The position numbers and the translations under genes are program-made. From Opisthocomus hoazin (lineage: Eukaryota > Chordata > Aves > Opisthocomiformes > Opisthocomidae), in contig NC_134420.1 of NCBI RefSeq assembly GCF_030867145.1, forward strand, positions 11,242,823 through 11,306,822: a stretch of 64,000 nt of DNA, written 5' to 3'. A model generated the notes under the pieces. The model ran no database searches. It saw only the letters and a list, made by a program, of their open reading frames with translations, and was not told the origin of the DNA. Positions 50,401 through 64,000 of the stretch are shown piece after piece; position 1 is the first letter of the stretch, and every line of letters begins with the position of its first letter.

Positions 50401-53400
50401 ACATTACATCCATATGAACATCAGTATCTCTTCCTTCTTCTCTTGGTATTATATTAGAGGCTCAACTTCATTTTTGTTCTCCCACTATACCACTGGTTTT
50501 TGGATAGGAAGGCATCACAGCTTTTTGTTAAGTATTTGAGTAGGTAGTCTGCTAAGAAAAAGCTGCAGAACATCACACAGTGATGGCACAGCTACTGTAT
50601 GTGTTAAGTTAACAAAGTTTATGTGTGGAAATGGAGAAACTTACAACTCGGAATTATTTACAAACTTCCAGTTTTAAGAAAATACCACACACACACATAT
50701 TCACGCAAATAGCCTTAGCTACTTGTCTCTGCACCTGGAGTCCCTTTGCTATGTATGCAGCAACAATAAACAGTAACCTAAATAGGCTCAGCAGTTTGGT
50801 TTCCTGAAGTCACACTATTTGCCAGTTAAATCCAAATGAAACTAGTGAAAACTGAGACACTGTGACAATTCAGCAGTTTCCTGTAAAACATGCAAAGACG
50901 CAAACTTCAAGAAAAGATACACATGCCATTTTCAGTCTTGTTCAATGCTTCAGAAATAATAACCTCCCCCATTCCTGAAATCCTGTTTTCTAAATGAGCG
51001 ATCTGCTGCTACCACTGAGAAAGGCAGCATTTCAGAGTTATGACAGCTCGTACTGTGGCATTATCCAATACTCTGCTCTTCAGAGAGATTCACACAAAGC
51101 AGTTCAGGAACCACAGCAATAGTGAACACTGAGAAGTAGGGCAAGTTCCCAACATTCCCGTAGGGCCAGCACTAATATTGATACAGCGCATTATGAGTGG
51201 AATTGCTGTAGCTGAAAACTACCCATTCGGCTGCCCAACCGACAGCTGTGCTTAGTACTGCCACAGGACAAGGCAAGCACGACTGCACGACAGCTTCTTC
51301 CAGTCTGACAAAACACTTTCACTGGTTTCAAATGACTATGAAACTGAAACGACAATTAAAAGAAGTCTTTCAATAGGACATTAAAAGTAAAGTTAGATGT
51401 GTCATCATACCATACACTGAATGCAAAAGTGACATACACCTGGCTGCTTCTGCCACAACACTAGCTACTTTTAGTATTTCTTTCTCTCCTACTCAGATAA
51501 ACTACAATTTCTGTTCAACATGACACATCTCCAAGGTGAGCCACAAACACCCTACAATGTGCACTTCACTAAAGCCAGCATCTAGGAAATTTTTGCTTCT
51601 GAGGCTTTGTAAATCACAGCATTCAAAGTAAGGCTTGGTTGAGCAAATCAAGCGATAATTCAGGGAGAAACCACACAGAACATTCCCTGTCTTTTACATT
51701 CATGTCCAGAGTGATAAGTACCTCAGTAACAGCTCTATGGCTTGGAAAAAGTCCTGTCTGTCTAGCTCAGGATAAGCACGAGATACTCTAAAAAACCTCA
51801 TGGCAAAGCTCCGCAGAACAGCCAATACACCATCTTAGTGCCATCAAAGGAGTGGCTTCGTTTCCTTTTTCCTTTCTTCCTTGTCAGCCTTCCCCCCGAT
51901 TTTCCTTGCAGCACTCCAGCACAGCCTCTACACAGTCCCCAGAGCCTGGCTGTACAGTGTGTCGAATCAATCTGCTCATCAGGCTGAATAATAGCAACTT
52001 GACAGAGAGCACAGTCTTCTGGGGGGTTAGCAAGCTCAACCATCTTACTGACAAGGTCAGATGCCACTCAGAACCAGGGCAAAGCAAGGGGGTGAGGCAT
52101 GCCAGAAGAGAGGAATGGGCAGAACTGTCCCTTTCAACAGCAGCGAATGGTTAAAATGTCCCTCTTGCATTCCTTAACTGCACTTTCAGCTTATTCACAG
52201 CACTCCAGCAGCATTTGTTTCCAACATGTAATTCCCAGGATGGTTTGAGCAAGACAAGGTGTGCTGAAACCTTTCTACTGATTCACACCCGCACTGTGAC
52301 ATTTCTCTGCTCAAGGAGGTTTTCTTTTGTGAATGACAAGTTATGAATATACAAGCACAGCAGACGCACGTTCCTATTCACTCTGTATTCAGTGCTTCAG
52401 TGGGAGTATAAGCTTTATTTTCTTGAGAAAGGCCTACAGCAATAGGAAAGCCCTTCACAGAAATGGCTGATAAAACACACTCCATTTTCGTGTGTCTATA
52501 CATTGATGCTGATGTTGAATCACCAGATTTCCAAACCTGTGTCATTCACATGCCGGAGATACATCTGGATTCAAGTCTCAGACCTGCATTTTTCCAGACA
52601 GACTTTTAAATCTCTGATTTCTAATTTAAATCAACAGTAAACTTTGAATGCATACTCTTAGATTACAACCAAAACTGAAAAAGTGTTTTAAAATTGCTGT
52701 TGTATTTAGAACAAAGACTCACATTACCAAATGGTGACAGCCCTTAACAAAGGCAGATGAATGATCAGGGAACACCAGCAATTCACTTAATAGGGTCCTT
52801 ATGCTACGCAGACATCTTGATTACTACAAGAAAAAAAAACCAACCCAAAAACAAAGAAAATACAGCAAGTGGGGAAGAACAGTGTCTCATACACACACAC
52901 AAAAATAGATTAAAAAATCCTGCCAACACCAAACATGGGCAAGAGAGAAAGAAAACTTGTTTAGAAAAAAACCCACAACAAAACACAGCCACACACACCA
53001 CAAAAGGACTCCTAGTAAAAATGAAGGCTGAGATTTTTTGTTTTAATGATTACTTTTGCTTGGATCAAAAATCCACCCATGCAACAACTCCCTCCCCTCC
53101 AAATGAAGAGGGGATACAATACAGTGCAAAGAGACATCTGACTAACAGTTGCAAGGAGAATATTTTCCAAACCATTGTTTTATTCCAAAAGAGAACATTC
53201 CACGACCTACGCAGTCCGATCCCAAAGGGCCTAGGAAGGATCACTAGACAGTTCACATTCCTCCACAAAAAAGTTTAAGTAGGTTTAGATGATCTTATTT
53301 CCGCAAGTAGCAATTTGTGCCAAATACTAATAATGCAGTCCCTTAGTTACCACTTACAAATGCTCGTAATTATTTACAGCTCCTGAACACTACGGAGGAC

Positions 53401-54413
53401 GACTTGGATATCATCCAGCAAATCCACAGCAATTACATTTATCAGAAAATGGAAAACTTTCTGGTTTCACTCCGTGGAACAACACAGGCAATGAGTTCTG
53501 CACAAGAAACAAAGAAATGAGCTAGTACACTTCAGCTTAGAAAATTGTCAGGTCTACAAAACCATCAAATGTCACAGGGACATCAAACAAAGCTTGGCTG
53601 AAAGGTTGAAAACAACACAGCTCTTCACACATGAGGTGGCAGGCCATGGAAACTCTCTGCCAAATAACAGGAAGGCTAGAAGTTCATATGGTTTCTGAAG
53701 AGAGGTAGGACCAGTCCATGGAAAGGAATTCAGTTGAGGCTTACCACCACATCTGGCTTGCCAAGTCCCTGAGCTGAAAATAACTGTGGGGCAGTATCAG
53801 AGGACACATGCTTGCCCTAATTTAACTCTTCGTCAGGCAGCCACTCAAGACACTACTCGAGACGGGACTCTAAACAAACTGGGTCTTCATTATGGAATGC
53901 AACAGTCACTCTTGTTTTCTTTCAGCATCGGCAAAAGAACATTATCTCAATTTCTAAATACTCACAGAAAGCTTCTACTTAGAAGTATGACACACATGGA
54001 ATACCATAGTGAAAGTGTAACGTATACAACATCCTCAAAAAACCTTTCTAGGTTACCCTTGGTTTAAGTTAACTAACCTGCAGTTATCACCATAACATCA
54101 CTTAACACCAGGGGGAAGATTTAAATTCAGTCAGTACACATTACACTGAGTTTAGCAAAACAAATGTAAAAGCTTAGTTTATCAGAAAAAAAACAGTCTA
54201 ATATAGAAAACAAGATTTATAAGTTAGGTATCTACTTTCATAAGTGGAATTTCAAACCCAGTTTAAACAACTAAATTCCTGTGCAGCGCCTACAAACAAT
54301 AGCACAGAGCAGGGAACCATGTAAAAGTCAGTAGGCACAAACCACCCAAAACAAACACTCCAACAGAATGGCAGTCCCATACTTCACCTTTCTAAGCACT
54401 GCAGCTAACACAC
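50401..54413 (-). other. Presumed BMAL1 5' intron / upstream region, part 3
   Basis: No gene recognised. The 173-codon plus frame at 52757-53278 is a low-complexity A/C-rich stretch (KKNQPKNKEN-type residues) with no family match and is taken as chance. Confidence 0.5.
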
Positions 54414-55480
54414 TGTTTTGGTTTGGCCTGGATAAATGCCAGCTGCCCACCAAAACCACTCTATCACTCCCCCTCCTCAGCTGGACAGGGGAGAGGAAAT
54501 ATGATGAAAGGCTCGAGGTAAGGACAGGGAGAGATCACTCACCAATTACTGTCACGGACAAAACAGACTGAACTTGGGGAGAAAAGGAAAGTTTAATTTA
54601 TCACCAATCAAATCAGAGTAGGATAATGAGAAATAAAACCAGATCTTAAAACACCTTCCCCCCATCTCTCCCTTCTTCCCAGGCTCAGCTTCATTCCCGT
54701 TTCTCTACCTCCTCCCCTCCCCCAGAGCGGCACAGGGGGACAGGGAATGGGGGTTATGGTCAGTTCAAACGTTGTCTCTGCTGCTCCTTCCTCCTCAGGG
54801 AGAGGACTCCTCACACTCTGCCCAGCATAAGGTCCCTCTCACGGGAGACAGTTCTCCACAACTTCTCCAACGTGAGTCCTTCCCACGGGCTGTAGCTCTT
54901 CATGAGCTGTCCCAGCATGGGTCCTTCCCATGGGGTACAGTCCTTCAGGAACAGGCTGCTCCAGTGTGGGTCCCCCACAGGGTCACAAGCCCTGCCAGCA
55001 AACCTGTTCTGGTGTGGGCTCCTCTCTCCATGGGGCCACAGGTCCTGGCAGGAGCCTGCTCCAGCACGGGCTCCCCACACGGTCACAGCCTCCTTCAGAC
55101 ATCCACCTGCTCCAGCTTGGGGTCCCTTCCATGGGCTACAGGTGGATATCTGCTCCACTGTGGACCTCCACGGACTGCAGGGGGACAACCTGCCTCACCA
55201 TGGTCTTCATCATGAGCTGCAAGGGAAGACTCTCTGCTCCGGTGTCTCCCGTACCTCCTCCCCCTCCTTCTTCACTGACCTTGGTGTCTGACAAGCTATT
55301 CCTCTCACTTCATCTTGCTCTTCTCTCTCGACTGCTGTTTCCCCAGAGGTTTTGTTCTTCCCCTTCTTAAATATGTTATCACAGAGGCGCTACCAGCATT
55401 GCTGATTGGCTTGGCCTTGGCCAGTGGCGGGTCCATGTTAGAACTGGCTGGCACTGGCTTTGTCAGACACGGGGGAAGCT
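54414..55480. mobile_element. Endogenous-retrovirus LTR, probably solo and truncated, with internal minisatellite
   Basis: GC-rich block of about 1.07 kb in AT-rich DNA, starting TGTTTTGGTTTGGCCTGG at 54414, the TG boundary expected of an LTR. It carries about nine degenerate 40-50 bp tandem units (54835-55250). The layout resembles long avian ERV LTRs with such arrays. The far end fades at about 55480 without a matching CA/TG terminus, so it is probably truncated; no target-site duplication is visible. No gag, pol or env frame flanks it. Orientation is unresolved: AATAAA is on the plus strand (54632-54637), while the overall terminus pattern would also fit a minus-strand copy. Confidence 0.7.
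54835..55250. repeat. Degenerate minisatellite inside the LTR
   Basis: About nine imperfect units of 40-50 bp, each with a CTGCTCCAGNNTGGG-like core followed by TCC(A)TGGG and a CACAG or TACAGTCC segment. Units have diverged, so array length should be fairly stable. Overlapping frames of 125-147 codons on both strands (for example 54772-55215 plus and 54811-55188 minus) are by-products of the GC-rich repeats. Confidence 0.8.
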
Positions 55481-58400
55481 CACCATTCTCTTTTAAAGAT
55501 ACCAAAGGAGTCAACAAAGTAGGGAAAGTGTTACTGACAACACACAGGGAAAATCCCAACCAGACAAACGTACTTAGAAAAGACTCACGTATTTCTGGGG
55601 ATCATATACTAATCATTAGATATAAATATTTCTGGCTTTTTTCAGAGTCCTGTTTCTCTGCAATGTTCACTTCAGAACAGGACCTACAGGCTCATGCACT
55701 ATTTTGCCCTGACTTTATCAGAGAAATACATACCAGTTTTGTATGTGGTTTTGCCTCAGTCACTCATCTGGTGCTCAGCTGAAACTTTTTTTAAGGATAT
55801 CTGCTAAAGCCCCATCAGCCATCTTCAAGGGTTCTGTTTATTCTTCTATATGTGTTGAATTTATTCTTTGTCCCTAGAGGTACAAACTTAAGTTCACATT
55901 CAATAAATTCTGAAGTAACTGACTCAACAGAAAATATTTACCTTGAGTAACTTAAATCACAAATACAAACGTCCTTTCATTACCTTCATGTTAAATCACT
56001 ACATCTTTGTTTTCCCGAATATGACTATCAACTCGTCAGGTTTCTCTCCTCCATCCACCTCCATCAAGTATCCGTGCTGAAATTTTGTTCTTATACAAAC
56101 CATTGGCATTAAAACTTAATTTTAGTTTTTAATTAACTTATTTCAAGATAGGGAAGTGTTGTGTTTCGCTCCCTTTAATTAGCAAGATTACAGACAAAAG
56201 GTGAGGTTCGCTTTAGTTTTTGATATTGCTGAGCAAAACTCTCCAATACCACATTTTATCTGCGCCTTACAGAATAACAATATGAGAATCACCAGTAGTA
56301 TTTTTAACCTTTGAACTTTGAAGTTGTGTTGAAGAAAGGTTGCATGAGTCTTTATAGATGGTCTCCTCCTCTCTGCTACATGTCTTTCTGGCCCACCCTC
56401 TTCCTCATAGACTGGTTTAAGCTGTTTGTCCTTCAGCTTCCTTCTACTCAAGCACATAGTAACACAGAGGTAAGTACGTAAGTTTTATCTTAATACCGAT
56501 ACCAGATTCATTCAGATTTTTTCCCTTGTACGATCATGTATTCTGATCTCCTCTGCACTAGTAGGCAACCTCATCTACTATTTCATATAACCAACTGATA
56601 TGCTGTAATTCAGGACAAAGTTTATTTTAGAAAGATATCCTGGATGAACTGATATGTTGCAAGAATCTATTACCCTCCTCCTATCTTTTCTGTTCCAAAG
56701 CTTAGTTCCTCTCATTCAAAACTTCCAGCTTTTCTAGTCTGAATTTGAGTAGGTCACCCATCAGCTACTAAAATCTCGTTGCATTTTCTCCTACCAGGTA
56801 ACCTTATCAGGTCACTAACTGCAGGATGAATCCAGCGAACTGCTTTTTCCTTCTTTAACTAAGTTTAGTTGTGTTTCTTTGATCTTGCACTGTAAGGCTG
56901 TGTTTGCAAAACACAGTTCATTCCTTGAACTCTTCTCAGTTTTCTTCTCACTTTGTAAGTCTGGGAAAGTATTAAAGTTATGACATAATTAACATCATAC
57001 ATAGATCAAACTACCTTTGAATCCAGCTTGATATCCTTGTTTACCAAGCCATAAACGCTTTTGTCCACCTCTCCGTAACACTGCACTGGGAACTGTCAGT
57101 CACCAAAGCCCTCCCACCCTCAGTCACTTCAAACCTTCATCTTGTAAGTGCCATATACAGATTGTTTGGCAGCTGGTTAGAAATGGCACATATATTCCTT
57201 AAGATAGATCTTACCAAGCAACACAGACTGTTGGAGTAATAACTAAACAGACCAACCTGCACCACTTGGCTCTCTCACCGCTAAGTCTCTTCTGCCACCA
57301 TGTAACTGATACAGATCCTGACTAGTGTAACGTTAAGGACAAATTCAAGTGGAAATTGCCAGAAACAATACTACTGACTAATCCTGGTGTAGATCACAAA
57401 CAGTAACTGTATGAATCAGCTAGTTTATTTAATGTGGGGCTACGCGGATTTTTACAGTGCAGCACAGACCTCTCTTTGGGAGACTCATGTGACAGAATTC
57501 TTACATATTTTTATTAGATGAGAAGTTGTAAATCTAAGCATTTAACCCTTTGTAACTGAAGTATGACTGCAAAACCTCCTAGCTTCATCTTTCAGCTGCG
57601 TACTCCCATATAACACTGGCACTTATCTAAACCCACAGGGAACTATTCAAAGATCCAAAATACATTAAAAGTAATCCTGCCAAAAAATAATTTTTAAAAA
57701 AGCTACAAGTCTGAGTAGATCACAGTAAGGTAATCCAGGGAGTCAAACAAACACCAGCACTGTGCAAAGGAGGGGGAGAGAGGATGAGCTCAACAATAAG
57801 TACACATATAACTTACCAACATCTGAACATTAGAACACACAGGTTAACTTCTACAGGGATATTATAGACAGAATAAGCCTACAAAGCCCCCAGTGTAATA
57901 GAAGTACGCAGGAAAGTCTGAAAAGAGGTGGGGTTTTTTTTGTCGTGTTGGGGTGTTTCTTTTTTTTGTGAGCTGCTGCTTTGAATTAGTTTCCTCCCTT
58001 TAAAGGAGACTCTTAACCAACACCCAAATTAAAACAAAACAATCTCCAATACAGAGGAGCACAGTCAAGGGAAGAAACCTGTATGAATGTTATACAACAT
58101 CCAGGTAAGGTAGGTTTAAGAAACATTGTTCTGTGTTAGAATGGTACATAAAAACATCAAAATACAATTGTACTGAGATGACTGAAGTTTATAGACTGAG
58201 AAGTAGGAATGGGAAAACTACGCAGATAAGCAGAACACAACAATACAGGAAGCCAGCAGGAACTGACCACCCCTTTCAGGGAAGACAATGACTATCTCAC
58301 ATGTGGAAATGATTCCGATGAGTACACTTTTGGAAGGATGCGTGGAAAATACAGAACTACACTATAAAGAATGACTGAAGAGAAACTTACGTGTTGTTGC

Positions 58401-61400
58401 CAAACAAAGACTGAGCCAAATTACATCATAAGGAGGAGTTAAATGGGATACGTTATGTTGTATCTGAAGATGGAAAACTATGGTACTTCACTAGGACGTG
58501 CAATTAGGTTTGCTAGTAGGGGAAATCAAAGTTAACTGTGTTTATCCCTCATGTTTCTTCTTCAAGTAGAAAGCCTGCTGGTCCGTCAAGGTTCTTCCAG
58601 GTGCTGGAAGGCCAGCAAAGTCGCTTTTTCTGCTTCATGAAATTCTCCGAAATTCACTCACCAGACCCTTCAACAGACAAACCCAGGAACTTGTACCAGT
58701 ATTATTCTCTGATCTGGTTGCCAACACAGTTTCATTCCAAAACATCACCATCGCCACAAAACACACACACAAAAGCAAACAAAGCGCTCGCAGAACTAAG
58801 ACAAGAGGACAACAAAAAGCCACACAGAGGTAAATGTAAGAGGGCAAAAAGGTGTTTTTCTTTTTTTGGTAGTCACAGACCAGTTACTAGGTTTCCAAAA
58901 TCACCAGACAAAATTCAACAGAAAAATGGAAAAACAGGCTTCACTGACAAATAACAGAAACTAGTACTTTCCCAGGTTCGTCATGGAACACCATCATTCC
59001 AGTATGTTTAGGGCTACAGGGAGCTAGTAAGCTACAGAAATATCCTAAAACTAGAAGACAAGTCAGAGGACTGACAAAATATTTGTTTTAAAAAAATAAG
59101 AAGCGTGCACCTGAAAGCCATGCCAAAGGAAGTAGATTACACAAATTTTACAGCACACCACGAATGAATCCATGGAGGCTTAGCTACTTGCCTGAGCAAA
59201 TCCTCTTCTAAAAGGCACATTAATTTTGCCTAAAAAGCACTTGGAACTCTGCTAGACTAACTTCAGCATTTAAATGAACCTCAGAAGCCTTGTAAGGCTG
59301 GATATAATCAGTTCACCTAGAGACAGATCATCGATATGTTACAACGCAAACTAGGTCTCTACTGATATACCAATATGCAGTTTGTCCTCGCTTTTTTGTT
59401 GCATAGAGGATTTTTTTTGTTCTGCTTCTGAGATATGCAACTATTTGGTCCTTACTAGTGTTCACATGCTCTAGAGAAAAAAGTAGTCATTAATTCATTT
59501 TAAGTAGAAAGCACAGATTCTCCTGTTGTCTGCTCACTTAAACTTTTCCTTACTTTCTGCTTTTATCCCAAATCAAATCCAAAAACTTTAGTAAATCTTT
59601 TTAAAAAGTATACACCGCAGCCATACAGAAAACAGATTTTCATGTCACCGAACACAGAGGCAACTCTCCTGAACTGCTATTTGACAAGAACATCAAGAAC
59701 AAAGTAAGGTGCCAGTATTTCTCCAAAGGGAAGCTCGAGTAGGCTTTAGAGAGTTTTCCCTACAGAAAACAGAATATGTAGTCAAATTGACAGCAAGGTA
59801 AGATCAAGGCAAAGTGAGAGAATCATTCTTAAACAGCAATTCAAGATTATTATTTTTTTAAAACATTCAGCTCCCCTCTCTGCAAGGGAGCAGAGGTGTG
59901 AGCAATCAGTGGACTGAAGTCCAAACCTTGTATCGTCTTGATGGAAAAGAAAATTTTCTTCCTTTTAGTCTCCTTCCTATATTCCATTTCTTCCAGATTT
60001 CCTGGCAAGCCTAACTGGAGACATTGCTGGGTCTCTGTCATTTTTAGATAAATTATCAGTTTGACAACGACTTGGATATGTGAGTATTCAGCTCCGGTAA
60101 AGTCAAGTGGTCATGGTGAAGGAACTCCTGAGAAATCTGCATATCTGAAACACTTCTGTATTTAAACCCAGCAGCACATGGGCCAGTGAGGAGAAAGGGA
60201 AAAAGAGTCAGAGGTCTAGCTGAGTTACTCTTTCTTGTTATGAAAAAGAATTTTTAAAATTGCACAAAAAATAGTGAAAAGCTTCATTGTGGAGCTGCAG
60301 AGATGAAAGTACAAAGTTATTTATTTTTCTGGATTCTGAGTATTAGTATCAAAACCAGATTTTCAAATTTTTATGTAGATTTATGAAAGAAATGACCCAA
60401 CACAGCTTAATCCAAAAATATTCTGCCATAAATCCTCTACTTCCACATCAAGATTGCAATGTAACATATTCAAAACTGCACTCTTCACACTTGCTGCCTC
60501 TCCCTCCCCTCCTTCAGGACTACTCATTTCGCGAGCTATGCTGTTCCCTAATCTACAAAAGCACAAATGTTTACAAAGCTGCAAGGCACATGGTATCAGT
60601 GAACCGAGTAATCTCCAATCAGTCCCCAGAGGAAAAAAGTTATCCTTGAGCCACAGCAGATTCCCCAGTCCAGTACCTTTGCCCGAACACATAAGTCACC
60701 ACAGAGCAGAGGGACAGGATACGCAGGTGGAAACAGCCAGGAAGGAGCTGGACTGTTGATGGGACCTACTTTGTCCACAGCAATCCAGTTCAAACGATCA
60801 TCAAAGCTACTGTCCAAGTACATCCAACTGTCGATGGATGTTGCAAAGAATTGATTTGTCACTATAGGACAAACTGTTGGGCACCAAAACCAGATAATTC
60901 TTTTTGGCCATAGGTACCTGTCCAGGTACCTGAGCACGGCCCTGGTGATACTTCCCTGAACAGTGGCATCTCCCACACAGGTCCTTCAAAGTCTCCAAAA
61001 ATTCACCAGTCAGACTAGAATTCTTGGGAGGAACGTAAGGGACACAGTCAGAAAGCTTGCACGGTGGCATCAGCCGTATACAACTGTTAAAATTTGCTCT
61101 GAGCTAGTTAGTTGATAAGCTCTACCAGGAACAGGAATGTAGAAAAATCAGTTTCTATAACAGCCAAATGCTGTAATGTCCTCCTCTATCATTTTTTTTT
61201 CCCCATCATCATCTTATTCTTGATGATGATAAAAGTGTTCAAGTAAGATGAATAAAGAGCTACTCCAGATAAGAAAATAAAGTAGGCATTTGCTATGGAA
61301 GAGTCTCATGGTCAAGTCAGATAAATTAGGACAGGAATTACTTCATTCAACAAATAATGCCAAGTACAGTAATTAAGAACTCTTTATTGCCAGCTGGGAT

Positions 61401-64000
61401 ATCTTAGACAGAATCAGATTTCTAAATGCTGTAATAGGGAAACATCCATCTTTCTTCAGACTTCTCCCCAGCCAGACAAGCGGACCAAGTTGCACATCTC
61501 GGATGTGGAAAAAAAGTATTTATATAAAACCCTAGAACTACTAAGTGAGGTGAAACAGAAAATTCCAGTATAAACCCAAACTACCATAAACTCACTGCTT
61601 TTACTTCTCTCTTCCTGCGAAAAAGAGAAATATCCAATTGCTGGCCTGGTATTTCTAAAATACATATAACTTTTGTACTTTGGACCCAAATCGCACAGCA
61701 AGTGTTTGACAACATTTTGAACATATTATTCTCTAAATATGAGAGAGCACTTCCAGCAACTCCAATGTTTTTATGTGACAAGTCCCTCTGAGAAATCACT
61801 GAACTGACTTGACAGGTTTCTAAAATAAACTGTAATATTCAGAGACTAGTTCGGTCACTGCAGCGAAAGAATATTTTCCAGTAAGAGAAACCCTAAAAAA
61901 GTGGGGAGGAAACAACACTATTTGTCATAAAAAACTTCCAAGCTAATGCAAAACATCTACTGTACAAACATACTTCTGTTCACACAGGATTTTTCACTGA
62001 AAATGGCACTGAGAATGAAGGGCTATAACATACGTAATTTAAAATTTCCTAATTTCGCATAAGATAACTAGAAATTAAATACTATGGAAAAATGGTTAAT
62101 TGAAATGAAAGTTCTGTAAATGTAAATTTTTAACAGCATCTACCATCATAAAACTTCACTTACATTTTAAAAATTGAGGTGATGAAGACTTTTCAAAACT
62201 CACAAAGCCATAGTAAACTGTGTGTAGCTTAAAAATACAGTATAATGTTACTTCAGGACAGCAAGTTTGCCTAATGTTCTGAGGCTTTATCATATCATTA
62301 AGGAAAAAAAGCTAGATGCCAGAGCCTTCTAAGGTCAAATGTAAGTAAATATCTAGATTTATGAATTTAGGCCATATCCTGAGTATAACACAAAAATATT
62401 CTTCAGTATGTTGACAGCACAGTATTAATACTGACTTTTTTTCATTAACTCATTGAATTAATTTGATCTATAACAAACCAGGTTGTAAATGCAAAGATTA
62501 CATGAAATGGCTTGGCAACAAAACACATCGGGAAACAGAACACAGGAATAAATAGGCATCCTGTTTCTCAGTCAAGGATTCTAGAACTGCAAACCGGAAA
62601 ACCCAACATGGTCAAGACAAGGTCAGAAAATACATTCTACCATAAACCTGAAAGACTAACGTCTGATTTTTTCACAATGTATCTATCCTGTACCCCAGAA
62701 TTTATCCCTGAAAAATGACTAGGTCATTCAAGTCTATGGACAAAATAAATACTATTTTAAAAGGTTATATTAAAACCAATATGCTGGTAGCCAAACTGCA
62801 GCATAAAGACCAAATCTCAGGGGGATTTAAAATACAATTATCAGAGGTCCCTGCGTGAAGGGTAGAAATAAAAGTAGAATTCAAACCAAAGTCATTTTGC
62901 TGTCACCCTCAACACAACTATAACACATACATGCAACATAAATGATATAAGTTTTATTACTTTTTACTATATAGTTTTGATTCAAATTGGAACAGAAGTG
63001 CTAAATTTCACAACACTCAAAGAAAAATATATTAATAACAAGTCAAGGAAAAAACCCCAACCAAACCAGTTATAAAACTAACAATTTTAAAGACAGAAAA
63101 AACATTCTTCAAAAAAAAAAAAAAAAAGGTTTAAAATAAAACTATACTAGTTTTACTTTCTTCTGTTTTTTCCAGGAGGCAACTTTTCCCTCTCACTTCA
63201 CTAATATTCTGCAGTACAGTATTATTTAGCAATTTCTACCAAAGTCTGTCAAACTAGAAAAGGCAAGGCCACCTTCAGGAAGTTTCCAAGTTTCCGAACT
63301 TCAGATCAAGAATAATACTAATTTCTGAGTCCTCTGATAGTCTTCTTTCATTCTCTTGGATAGCCTTATTTCATTCTCCCTCCGAAACCTCCATCAATCT
63401 CAAATGGGCAAGACTAACTTTAGAGTTTTCCAAGTAGTCTTGTATCAAGACCACATCCAATCTTTAAAATACGTGGATTCCATTAACTTTTTTTTAGCTG
63501 ACACAGGAAGGAGTTAAGGCAAATGGCTGCAACTGAATAAGCATATATGACTTACTATAAAATGCCTTCTTGAAGTGATTTGAGAGACACAATGCTGATA
63601 CATGCAGCTTAGGAACTGCCAAACATCTCCTTCCCAGTGTTACAGCAGCTGCACGCTGGAAGACGTGTTTCCATCACAGCCACACCAGGTAGGGACTGTT
63701 AAGGATTTAGCGATGTTTCCCTCTTCCTTCCCACAAGTGCCACTAAATTGCCCTGTGCCTGTGAAAAACAGAGCCTACCCACATTTGCAAGGAAAACACT
63801 GTCAAAACAAACCTGAAAACTACAACTGTCATTCTCAACTGTTTATATTCGTGGGAATGGGTTTCTTTAAAGTTAGTAGAGAACCTCAACATATTCAACC
63901 ACAAGAAATGTGGCTTGTTATTTCACCATTCTAAAATCCTGCCAACGACATTTCTTGCTCTATAAGTAGCCTACTGGCACCATTCCTACAGAAGACCAAC
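55481..64000 (-). other. Presumed BMAL1 5' intron / upstream region, part 4
   Basis: AT-rich to the window end. It holds a 17-A tract (63111-63127) and an imperfect ATCATCATC / GATGATGAT inverted repeat (about 61204-61230). No coding exon, CpG island or repeat family recognised. Two minus-strand frames (60596-60976 and 60807-61070) overlap but match no family I know. Confidence 0.5.
63111..63127 (+). repeat. Poly(A) tract, 17 nt
   Basis: Uninterrupted run of 17 A; simple repeat with no recognised retrocopy attached. Confidence 0.8.

Noticed and set aside
52757..53278. 173-codon plus-strand frame
   Set aside because: Low-complexity Lys/Asn/Thr-rich translation of A/C-rich DNA, with no domain, splice context or family match.
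54772..55370. Long frames of 125-147 codons on both strands as possible genes
   Set aside because: They lie in the GC-rich LTR minisatellite, occur in several frames at once and have no family resemblance.
58538..58954. 138-codon plus-strand frame
   Set aside because: No recognisable domain, A/C-rich composition at its end, and no gene context; consistent with chance.
61204..61230. ATCATCATC / GATGATGAT inverted repeat as a structured RNA
   Set aside because: A short simple-repeat hairpin with no surrounding conserved structure.

Overview
The window is vertebrate nuclear DNA from a bird. It is AT-rich and intron-dominated, and it holds two spliced genes in conserved synteny, three truncated CR1 (avian/reptilian LINE) copies and one LTR with an internal minisatellite. 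There are no bacterial features. Most open reading frames longer than 60 codons are chance or antisense frames; the real coding sequence is in short exons bounded by AG/GT splice sites.

Left part (1-13455): the plus-strand gene BTBD10, a BTB/POZ protein linked to AKT/PP2A signalling. Seven coding exons are present (3658-12643). The exon encoding roughly the first 35 residues lies upstream of the window. A CpG-rich patch at 611-860 could be an alternative promoter for a shorter isoform starting at a Met in the first visible exon.

Middle (13456-13774): a gap of about 320 bp where BTBD10 and BMAL1 converge tail to tail, each with its own poly(A) signal.

Right part (13775-64000): the minus-strand circadian transcription factor BMAL1 (ARNTL). 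All 17 coding exons are present (39840 down to 14305). Their joined length is 1902 nt, giving a complete 633-residue protein with no frameshift or internal stop. The assembly includes a 21-nt microexon (LDGFPFE-type, giving 633 rather than 626 residues) and a NAGNAG acceptor that adds or drops one alanine. One likely 5' UTR exon with two short upstream ORFs lies at 40579-40702. From there to 64000 I see only presumed 5' intron or upstream DNA: CR1 fragments, the LTR, and an E-box / TCAAGGTCA / RORE cluster near 43614-43700 that may be a clock-responsive element. The main BMAL1 promoter was not recognised and probably lies beyond 64000.

I did not find a previously undescribed system. The observations most worth following are splicing flexibility between the BMAL1 NLS and bHLH, the tandem acceptor, the close convergent 3' ends, the nuclear-receptor motif cluster, and a possible internal BTBD10 promoter.
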